Shown one piece after another: positions 1-5,022 of a stretch of 6,509 nt of DNA. Every line of letters starts with the position of its first letter. Position 1 is the stretch's first letter. Location of the stretch: the NCBI GenBank assembly GCA_026989995.1, contig JALSIO010000036.1, positions 1 to 6,509 of the forward strand. Direction: 5' to 3'. Both the position numbers and the translations under genes were made by a program. The notes under the pieces were generated by a model. That model was not told the DNA's origin and searched no databases. It saw only the letters and a list, made by a program, of their open reading frames with translations. This stretch comes from Myxococcales bacterium (GTDB taxonomy: Bacteria > Myxococcota_A > UBA9160 > JALSIO01).

Positions 1-146
1 GGCCGGGAGCAGGGAATCGCCTCCGCCCGCTGCACCACGAAGACACTGCCATCCGGACAGATTCCGGTGAGGGTGCCGGCCCCGGCCGCCGGGCCGAGCC
101 CGAGGGCGACGAGCACCGGGGCCGCCGCAGCGGAACGGAAGCCCAT
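1..146 (-). CDS. Partial small exported protein of unknown function (N-terminus only)
   Basis: The first 48 codons of a gene cut by the left edge are visible, with no stop. The translation starts MGFRSAAAAPVLVALGLG and continues PAAGAGTLTG. A short start with Arg4, a hydrophobic Ala/Val/Leu stretch (about residues 5-21) and an AGA-type end suggest a Sec signal peptide cleaved near residue 23, so the product is probably periplasmic or outer-surface. The mature start has two cysteines (30 and 46) in GICPDGSVFVVQRAEAIPC, which looks like constrained protein rather than noise; I cannot name a family. The ATG at 146 has no good Shine-Dalgarno sequence. An in-frame GTG at 197 has a G-rich stretch about 8 nt upstream and would add 17 residues (MRFRGRGRSAWAAWHHA), giving a long basic n-region. 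The gene follows rluB after about 265 bases and probably has its own promoter. Confidence 0.55.
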   Translation of the reverse strand, partial: MGFRSAAAAPVLVALGLGPAAGAGTLTGICPDGSVFVVQRAEAIPCSR

Positions 147-162
147 GGCGTGGTGCCACGCC
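147..162 (-). repeat. Inverted repeat abutting the start codon of the partial gene
   Basis: The arms GGCGTGG and CCACGCC are separated by two bases. The dyad ends one base before the ATG at 146, where a Shine-Dalgarno sequence would be expected. As RNA it could fold as a 6-bp stem with a GCAC tetraloop right at the start codon. As DNA it could be a repressor half-site pair. If translation begins instead at GTG 197, the repeat is inside the coding sequence and probably incidental. Confidence 0.4.
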
Positions 163-197
163 GCCCACGCAGACCGTCCTCGCCCTCGGAACCTCAC

Positions 198-210
198 GGT
201 GGATTCCACC
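198..210. repeat. Short perfect inverted repeat upstream of the partial gene
   Basis: GGTGGA and TCCACC flank a single central base. It lies 52-64 bases upstream of the ATG at 146 and just upstream of the alternative GTG at 197. It is operator-like in size and symmetry, but short enough to arise by chance in GC-rich DNA. Confidence 0.3.
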
Positions 211-280
211 CCCGGCCTGCGCCCCCGTCCCGTTTCGCCCGGGTTCGTCCGGTGCGGCTCGCCGGCGCACGAGACCCGCT

Positions 281-360
281 CCCGACCGCTCCCAACCGGC
301 GCGCAACCGCCCGCAACTGATCCCAGCTGCTGCTCCCAGACTCCCAACTGTTCCGAGCTG
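281..360. repeat. Degenerate 8-nt motif repeated every 10-11 bp
   Basis: On the plus strand the units are CCCGACCG (281), CCCAACCG (291), CGCAACCG (302), CGCAACTG (312), CCCAGCTG (322), a degraded CCCAGA (335), CCCAACTG (343) and CCGAGCTG (353). The consensus is C-C/G-C/G-R-R-C-Y-G. Except for the degraded unit, start-to-start spacing is 10, 11, 10, 10, 21 and 10, so the motif returns to the same face of the helix each turn; it can also be read as four copies of a ~21-bp tandem unit. The strand is C-rich and the transcript strand correspondingly G-rich. It is intergenic, 50-130 bases downstream of rluB. Function unknown. Confidence 0.6.
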
Positions 361-377
361 CGGGGATTCCCACGCAG
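358..377 (-). terminator. Bulged GC-rich hairpin after rluB, possible transcript 3' end without a U-tract
   Basis: On the minus strand the sequence begins CTGCG, then T (bulge), GGG, loop AAT, CCC and CGCAG: eight base pairs with one bulge and a three-base loop. It begins 35 bases after the rluB stop codon, where an operon terminator would be placed. No run of T follows; the next bases are the G-rich phased repeat. It is therefore not a canonical intrinsic terminator. It could protect a Rho-generated 3' end or pause polymerase. Confidence 0.35.
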
Positions 378-411
378 GCGCGCCCATCCTACGCCAGGAC
401 GGCCGGCAAGA

Positions 412-1263
412 TCAACCTTCCTCGCGGGAGTTGCGACTTGGCCGTCCCGAGAATCGGGCTCGCAGGCGTTCGAGCGCGCGCAGCTCCTCCCGGGTCGGCC
501 GCCGCACCCCGCCCGGCGGGAGGTCGCCCAGGCGAAGCGGCCCCATGCGGACGCGCACCAGGCGCAGAACCGGGTGGCCGAGGTAGGACATCACGCGGCG
601 GATCTGCCGCTTCCTTCCCTCGATCAGGGTCAGATGGAAGGTGGTGGCGCCGGCCCCGGGGTCGAAGCGCAGGTGTTCGACCCGGGCCGGCGCGGTGGGC
701 CCCTCGCGGAGCCGCACCCCCCGCTCGAGACGCCGCGCGACCCCCGGACCCACGCGACCTCGCGCCGTCACCCGGTACTCGCGCTCGCTTCCGGCGGATG
801 GGTGCAGCAGCAGTTGGGTGAGCTCGCCGTCGTTGGTCAGCAGCAGCAGCCCCTCCGTCTCCCGGTCGAGGCGACCCACCGGATAGATTCGGGCGCGGCC
901 CGCCGGCACCAGATCGAGGACCGTCGGTCGGCCCTGGGGGTCCCGGGTGGTGGTGATCACGCCGCGCGGCTTGTGCAGCACCCAGTAGACCGGAGCCTCG
1001 AGGCGGACGGCCCGGCCGTCGACCTCGATGTGGTCCCGCTCCGGGTCCACGCGCTGCCCGATCGACGCCGGCCGCCCGTTGACCCGGACGCGCCCCTCGC
1101 CCACGAGCCGTTCGGCATCGCGGCGCGACGCCACCCCGGCGGCGGCCAGCGCCTTGTGGATGCGGACGCGCGGACCACCCCCGCTAGTGGAGTTCGTGGG
1201 GTCCGGGCAGCGGTTCCTCGGGGTCCCGCGGCGCGGGTGCGGCTTCGGCTTCAGGGGGGGCAT
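412..1263 (-). CDS. rluB: RluB/RsuA-family rRNA pseudouridine synthase
   Basis: Predicted to convert a specific uridine in rRNA to pseudouridine; in E. coli RluB acts on U2605 of 23S rRNA. The product is 283 aa. An S4 RNA-binding domain begins at about residue 33 (VRIHKALAAAGVASRR) and runs to about 90. The catalytic domain follows: HKPRGVITT at 97-105, the signature GRLDRETEGLLLLTNDG at 130-146 with catalytic Asp133, and the RKRQIRRVMSYLGHPV motif at 217-232. The last 30 residues are Arg-rich and unconserved. The first in-frame ATG/GTG/TTG is at 1263, giving a Pro/Arg-rich leader of about 32 residues that overlaps the end of scpB by 80 bases; no canonical start lies closer to the S4 domain, so the true start is uncertain. 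RsuA and RluE/F are relatives; RluB fits best because of its position after scpB and the N-terminal S4 domain. Confidence 0.9.
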   Translation of the reverse strand: MPPLKPKPHPRRGTPRNRCPDPTNSTSGGGPRVRIHKALAAAGVASRRDAERLVGEGRVRVNGRPASIGQRVDPERDHIEVDGRAVRLEAPVYWVLHKPRGVITTTRDPQGRPTVLDLVPAGRARIYPVGRLDRETEGLLLLTNDGELTQLLLHPSAGSEREYRVTARGRVGPGVARRLERGVRLREGPTAPARVEHLRFDPGAGATTFHLTLIEGRKRQIRRVMSYLGHPVLRLVRVRMGPLRLGDLPPGGVRRPTREELRALERLRARFSGRPSRNSREEG

Positions 1264-1807
1264 CCTCGGAGGCGGCCTCGCCTGCCGCCAGCTCGCGGAG
1301 GTCCCGCAGGGTCGGGAGGTCCTTCAGGTCGGCGAGTCCGAAGACCTCGAGAAAATGGTCCGTGGTTCCGTAGAGGAGCGGGCGACCGGGGACCTCCCGG
1401 TGTCCCCGGATCCGCACCAGACCGCGTTCGATGAGCCCCCGGAGCACCGGACCGGCCTCGACCCCGCGGATGCGCTCGATCTCCGCGCGCGTCACCGGCT
1501 GCCGGTAGGCGACCACCGCCAGCGTCTCGAGCGCCGCGTGGGAGAGCCGGACCCGCCGCCTGGGCTGGAGGGCCTGGAGGTAGGGGGCGAAGGCGATGCG
1601 GGTGCGCAGCTGGTAGCCGCCGGCGACCTCCCAGACCTCGAGGGCATGGCCCGTCTCCTCGTAGTGGGCGTTCAGCTCCGCGACGAGCTCGCGGATCCGG
1701 CTGGCGTTGGCCTCCGGGACGATCTGCGCCAGCCGGGCTGCCGACACCGGCTCGGGGCTGCCCGCGATCAGCGCTTCGACGATGCGTCGCTGGGCGTCGC
1801 GGTCCAT
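1184..1807 (-). CDS. scpB: Segregation and condensation protein B
   Basis: A dimeric winged-helix protein that binds the kleisin ScpA and completes the SMC-ScpA-ScpB condensin, which compacts and segregates the chromosome at the nucleoid. The product is 207 aa. The first winged helix spans about residues 5-80 (IVEALIAGSPEPVSAARLAQIV, then GGYQLRT at 63-69). The second begins with the ScpB hallmark LSHAALETLAVVAYRQPVT at 88-106, then EIERIRGVEAGPVLRGLIERG and GRPLLYGTTDHFLEVFGL near 141-158. After DLP at 163-165 comes an acidic, Ala/Pro-rich tail (about 172-207) without conserved content. The ATG at 1807 has GGAGGG nine bases upstream. The gene starts 49 bases after scpA stops, as expected for partners made together. 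The codons of the tail overlap the rluB leader in a different frame. Confidence 0.95.
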   Translation of the reverse strand: MDRDAQRRIVEALIAGSPEPVSAARLAQIVPEANASRIRELVAELNAHYEETGHALEVWEVAGGYQLRTRIAFAPYLQALQPRRRVRLSHAALETLAVVAYRQPVTRAEIERIRGVEAGPVLRGLIERGLVRIRGHREVPGRPLLYGTTDHFLEVFGLADLKDLPTLRDLRELAAGEAASEDAPPEAEAAPAPRDPEEPLPGPHELH

Positions 1808-1856
1808 GGCCAGCGGCCCTCCGCGCGGCTCCGGCCCGAAAACCGCCCTCCGCGCC

Positions 1857-2702
1857 TCACATCACCTCCGAGATGGCGTCGCGCCAGTGTCCCGTGTCCG
1901 CCTCCGGTCCGCGGCGCACGCGGATGGTGCCCGTCGGAACGCCCTCCTCGTCCACGCCCTGGTAGAGAAGCAGCGCCTCCCATCTCGCGAGCTCGAGCAC
2001 GGCGAGGAAGGCAGCCACCATCCACGCACGCCGTCCGCCCCGCGCCTGCTCCACGGCCAGCAGGTCCTCGAAGGAAACGACCTCGTCCCGCTCGAGCCGC
2101 GCCATGACCGCGAGCATGCACTCCCGGACCGTCACGGGTTCGTGGGAGAGCTCGTGCGGGGCGGGGGGCTCGGCCTGCTGCTCCACCACCCGCCGGTAGG
2201 CCTCCACCAGGTCCAGGACGCGCACGGCCAGCTCCGGCTCGGGCGTCGGGCACTCCCCGGGTGCCCCGACCTCGGCCCGGAAGACGTCGCGGCCGAGCCT
2301 CGGGCGCCCGTCCAGCTCGCCGGCCGCCTCCTTGAAGGCCTGGTATTCGAGCAGGCGGGCCACCAGCTCGGCCCGCGGGTCGACCTCCTCGGCCTCCGCG
2401 GCCTCCTCCTCGCGCGGCAGGAGCATGCGCGACTTGATCCAGGCGAGCGTCGCCGCCATCAGCAGGTACTCGCCCGCGATCTCGAGGTTGAGTTCCCGCA
2501 TCAGCTCGAGGTAGGCCACGTACTGCTCGGCGATCCGCGCCACGGGGATGTCGTGGACGTCCACCTCGTTGATGCGGATCAGGTGGAGCAGCAGGTCGAG
2601 CGGCCCCTCGAAGACGGGGAGCTTGACGGCGTAGCGGTGGGGGCCGTCGGCCACGAGCGGTTCGAAGGCGATCGTCGCCTGCCCGTCGACGGAAGCGCTC
2701 AT
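1857..2702 (-). CDS. scpA: Segregation and condensation protein A (kleisin)
   Basis: The kleisin subunit of the bacterial condensin; it bridges the SMC dimer heads and carries ScpB. The product is 281 aa, a usual length. The N-terminal SMC-binding region holds FEGPLDLLLHLIRINEVDVH at 31-50 followed by DIPVARIAEQY. The family signature EYLLMAATLAWIKSRMLLP is at 78-96. An acidic linker (98-109) and a variable middle follow. The C-terminal winged helix has VSFEDLLA at 209-216 and WMVAAFLAVLELARWEALLL at 227-246. The open frame extends upstream antisense-free into cca, but homology starts only after the ATG at 2702, which has GGGAG five bases upstream, so this start was chosen. It begins 41 bases after cca and may have its own promoter at the end of cca. 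smc is not in the window. Confidence 0.95.
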   Translation of the reverse strand: MSASVDGQATIAFEPLVADGPHRYAVKLPVFEGPLDLLLHLIRINEVDVHDIPVARIAEQYVAYLELMRELNLEIAGEYLLMAATLAWIKSRMLLPREEEAAEAEEVDPRAELVARLLEYQAFKEAAGELDGRPRLGRDVFRAEVGAPGECPTPEPELAVRVLDLVEAYRRVVEQQAEPPAPHELSHEPVTVRECMLAVMARLERDEVVSFEDLLAVEQARGGRRAWMVAAFLAVLELARWEALLLYQGVDEEGVPTGTIRVRRGPEADTGHWRDAISEVM

Positions 2703-2742
2703 CCGGACTCCCGGGGCTCGAGATCGGGCGGGGGGTGGCACG

Positions 2743-2751
2743 ACTATACCA
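2743..2751 (-). promoter_or_regulatory. Extended -10-like element, possible internal promoter for scpA-scpB-rluB
   Basis: The minus strand reads TGGTATAGT: a TGn extension followed by TATAGT, five of six matches to TATAAT. It overlaps the cca stop codon and would place transcription start near 2735, about 33 bases before the scpA ATG. No good -35 hexamer is seen at 17 bp spacing, which extended -10 promoters can tolerate. It is one of very few AT-rich spots in this GC-rich DNA. The TAG stop codon accounts for part of the match. Confidence 0.3.
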
Positions 2752-4093
2752 GATCCGCGCGACCCGGCCTGCGGCCGCCCCGGCGGGCGAGCTCCCGCGC
2801 GAGGGCCAGGGCCTCCTCGCGGCCCCGGATGGTCCCGTCCAGGTAGGCGGCCCGGATCCGCGCGAGGGCGCGCCCCACGGCGGGCCCGGACAGGCCCACG
2901 CCGAGCAGGTCGCGCCCCGTCACCGGCGGACGCCGGGGGCGGTCGAGGGCCGCGTAGCGGGCGATCTTCCTGCGCGAGACCGCGTCTGCCGTCACGAAGA
3001 GCGCGAGCAGGGTCTCCCCGTCGAGGCGGCCGAGCAGGGCGTCGATGGCCCCCCTCCCCCGGGTGCGGCCGAGGGCGCGCAGCACCTGCCGGCGCTCCGC
3101 GGGGAACCCCGCGATCCGACCGGCGAGCTCCCCTCGCACCGCCAGGCGCTCGAGGGTGCGCCGGCGCACCGTGGCGGTCACGTAGGCCAGCCACACGATG
3201 AGGCCCACCACCGGACACCGGACGGATCCGAGCGGCCAGGGCCGCTCCGCCAGGGCCCGCGCGAGGCGGCGGAGCGGGGCCAGTGCCTGCCGCGGCAGGT
3301 CGAGCCCCGGCTCGAGCGCGCCGAGCACGTGCCAGGAATCCAGCAGCCGGAGCGCCCGCGTCGGCGGCAGCTCGGGGGTGGACTCGTCGAAGAGCTTCTC
3401 GAGCTCGCGGCGGATCCGGTCCCCCGAGACGAAGCCGAAGGCGCCGTCCCGCAGCGCGTCACGCAGGGCTCCGCGGGTCTCGCGGCTGAGCCGGAAGCCG
3501 AGACGGGCAGCGAAGCGGGCGGCCCGGAAGGCGCGGGTCGGATCGTCGTGGAAGCTGCGCGGATGGAAGACGCGGAGGATGCCCCGCTCGAGGTCCTCGA
3601 GCGCCCCCCGGCAGGCGACGATGCCGGGGTGGACCCGCCGCGCGGCCTCCGAGAGCGGGATGGCGATGGCGTTGACGGTGAAGTCCCGCCGCCGCAGGTC
3701 GGCGCAGAGGTCCCCGGGACCCACCGTGGGCAGCGCGCCGGGGTGCGCGTAGGTCTCGCTGCGGACGGTCGCGAGGTCCACGGCCCCGGCATCGAGCTCG
3801 ATCCGGACCGTCCCGAAGCGCCCGTGGGAGATCACGCGGGCGCCCGGCGGCGCCGCCTCCCGCGCCAGATCGGCGGCCCCTCCGCCCTGCCCGTCCTCGA
3901 CGATGAGGTCCACGTCGGCGATGGGCCGCCCGAGGAGGAAGTCCCGCACCGGCCCCCCCACGAGGTACACCCGGTCCCCGCGGCGGTCCGCCGCCCGCAG
4001 CACCGCCTCCACGAGGGGGCGGGCCTCCCTCGGGAGCGCCTCGAGGACCTTGGCCGCGGCCTCTCGCCCCGGCGGCGCGGCCCTCGTGCTCAC
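2744..4093 (-). CDS. cca: Class II tRNA CCA-adding enzyme / poly(A) polymerase family nucleotidyltransferase
   Basis: Predicted to add or repair the 3' CCA end of tRNA in the cytoplasm without a nucleic acid template. The product is 449 aa. The head domain has GGPVRDFLLGR at 46-56 with metal-binding Asp60 and Asp62 (ADVD), then motif B RRDFTVNA at 135-142. DDPTRAFRAARFAARLGF at 183-200 contains the EDxxR-like template (Asp184, Arg187) that selects incoming nucleotides. Neck sequence GDRIRRELEKLF is at 224-235. The C-terminal body has VTGRDLLGVGL at 391-401 and a LDGTIRGREEALALAREL region near 418-435 typical of bacterial tRNA-CCA enzymes. No C-terminal HD phosphohydrolase motif was seen. The start is GTG 4093, whose GTGA overlaps the xerD stop; the further open frame upstream is antisense-like noise inside xerD. 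A CC-only or A-only adding enzyme, or a PcnB-like poly(A) polymerase, cannot be excluded by eye. Confidence 0.87.
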   Translation of the reverse strand: MSTRAAPPGREAAAKVLEALPREARPLVEAVLRAADRRGDRVYLVGGPVRDFLLGRPIADVDLIVEDGQGGGAADLAREAAPPGARVISHGRFGTVRIELDAGAVDLATVRSETYAHPGALPTVGPGDLCADLRRRDFTVNAIAIPLSEAARRVHPGIVACRGALEDLERGILRVFHPRSFHDDPTRAFRAARFAARLGFRLSRETRGALRDALRDGAFGFVSGDRIRRELEKLFDESTPELPPTRALRLLDSWHVLGALEPGLDLPRQALAPLRRLARALAERPWPLGSVRCPVVGLIVWLAYVTATVRRRTLERLAVRGELAGRIAGFPAERRQVLRALGRTRGRGAIDALLGRLDGETLLALFVTADAVSRRKIARYAALDRPRRPPVTGRDLLGVGLSGPAVGRALARIRAAYLDGTIRGREEALALARELARRGGRRPGRADLV

Positions 4094-5022
4094 GGGCCCG
4101 CCCGCCGGCGTGGCCGGCTTCGGGGGTGGTGGCGCTCCACGGTCTCCCGCAGCCGCCTCCGGCTCACGTGGGTGTAGATCTCGGTCGTGGACAGGTCGCG
4201 GTGCCCCAGCATGGCCTGCACCGCGCGGAGATCGGCGCCACCCTCGAGAAGGTCGGTCGCGAAGGCGTGTCGCAGCACATGGGGCGAGACGCGCTCCCGC
4301 GGGATCCCGGCCCGAAGCGCGAGGGCTCGCAGCCGCTCGGTCCAGTTCTGCCGGGTCATGGCCGCGCCCCGGGCGGTGGGGAAGAGCGCGTCGGTGCGGC
4401 GGGGGGCCCCGCGGAGCACTGCCGGACGCCCCTCCTCGAGCCACCGCGCGAGGGCACGGCGCGCGGGTTCGCCGAGCGGCACCAGCCGCTCGCGGCCCCC
4501 CTTTCCGTGTACGCGGACCATCCCGGCCCGGAGGTCCACGGCCGATCGCGGCAGCTCCACGAGTTCGCTCACCCGGAGGCCGGCGCCGTAGAGGACCTCG
4601 AGCATGGCGCGGTCCCTCTGCCCCAGCGGGCTCGAGGGATCGGTGGCCGCGAGCAGCGCCCGGATCTCCTCCGGCCGGAGCACCCGGGGAAGCGGGCGCT
4701 CGAAGCGCGGGGTGGCCAGTCCCTCGAGAAGCTCGGCCGCCCGCTCGGCACGCAGCACGTGGCGCAGGAAGCGGCGCACCGCGGAGAGGGCGCGCGCACG
4801 GCTGCGGGCACCGAGGCCCGCCGCTTCCAGCGCCTCCGGAAGGGCGCGCAGGTCCTCGGGCCGGAGCTCCGCGAGCCTCCCGCGCCCCCGGGCCCGCATC
4901 GCTTCGAGGAAGCGATCGAGGTCCCGCCGGTAGGCCTCCACCGTCCTCGGGGAGGCACCCCGCTCGACGACCAGGTGCTCGAGGAAGCGCGCCGCGGCGA
5001 CGCCTAGCTCAGGGGCCGGCAA
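4090..5022 (-). CDS. xerD: Tyrosine recombinase XerD
   Basis: Site-specific recombinase that with XerC resolves chromosome dimers at dif near the division septum. The product is 310 aa, normal for the family. The N-terminal SAM-like core-binding domain covers about residues 6-90 (RGASPRTVEAYRRDLDRFLE at 21-40). The catalytic domain has all expected residues: Arg150 (GLRVSELVEL), Lys174 (HGKGGRERLVPLG), His248 and Arg251 (SPHVLRHAFATDLLEGGADL), His274 (MLGHRDLSTT) and the nucleophile Tyr283 (EIYTHV). The C-terminus ends HHPR plus a short basic tail, resembling E. coli XerD more than XerC. The start is TTG 5022 with GGGGAG seven bases upstream; the gene overlaps the end of glnD by 14 bases and ends in a GTGA overlap with cca, so all three are probably translationally coupled. 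XerC or a single Xer remains possible, but no other xer gene is visible. Confidence 0.93.
   Translation of the reverse strand: MPAPELGVAAARFLEHLVVERGASPRTVEAYRRDLDRFLEAMRARGRGRLAELRPEDLRALPEALEAAGLGARSRARALSAVRRFLRHVLRAERAAELLEGLATPRFERPLPRVLRPEEIRALLAATDPSSPLGQRDRAMLEVLYGAGLRVSELVELPRSAVDLRAGMVRVHGKGGRERLVPLGEPARRALARWLEEGRPAVLRGAPRRTDALFPTARGAAMTRQNWTERLRALALRAGIPRERVSPHVLRHAFATDLLEGGADLRAVQAMLGHRDLSTTEIYTHVSRRRLRETVERHHPRSRPRRRAGP

Larger units (their letters stand above)
147..411. other. Intergenic region between rluB and the partial exported-protein gene
   Basis: No credible gene lies here. Reading along the minus strand from the rluB stop, it holds a bulged GC-rich hairpin (358-377), a degenerate repeat phased at 10-11 bp (281-360), closely spaced G-tracts (209-240), and two inverted repeats (198-210 and 147-162), the last touching the downstream ATG. 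No convincing -35/-10 pair for the downstream gene was recognised, and no T-tract terminator. The plus-strand open frame across it continues deep into the antisense of rluB and scpB and is treated as spurious. Confidence 0.7.

Noticed and set aside
281..360. CRISPR array
   Set aside because: Units are about 10 bp and degenerate, with no 25-40 bp direct repeats, no unique spacers of constant length and no cas genes.
281..360. Rho utilisation site for the operon
   Set aside because: The C-rich, G-poor strand is the plus strand, while the operon transcript is the G-rich one, so it has the wrong orientation for ending rluB transcription.
147..411. A dif recombination site next to xerD's operon
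   Set aside because: dif sites have an AT-rich centre flanked by two 11-bp XerC/XerD arms; no such sequence is visible here or in the other gaps.
67..2846. Long overlapping open frames on the plus strand (67-1434, 1028-2107, 1707-2846)
   Set aside because: They are antisense to rluB, scpB and scpA, have Arg/Pro/Gly/Ala-rich low-complexity translations, show no recognisable domain, and arise because stop codons are rare in GC-rich DNA.
2703..3218. N-terminal extension of the scpA frame up to 3218
   Set aside because: It lies inside cca in another frame and lacks homology; the ATG at 2702 has a Shine-Dalgarno sequence and precedes the conserved kleisin N-terminus.
4094..4444. N-terminal extension of the cca frame up to an ATG at 4444
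   Set aside because: The extra 117 residues are out-of-frame xerD sequence (Arg/Pro/Ala-rich), while the GTG at 4093 gives the usual family start and a GTGA coupling overlap.
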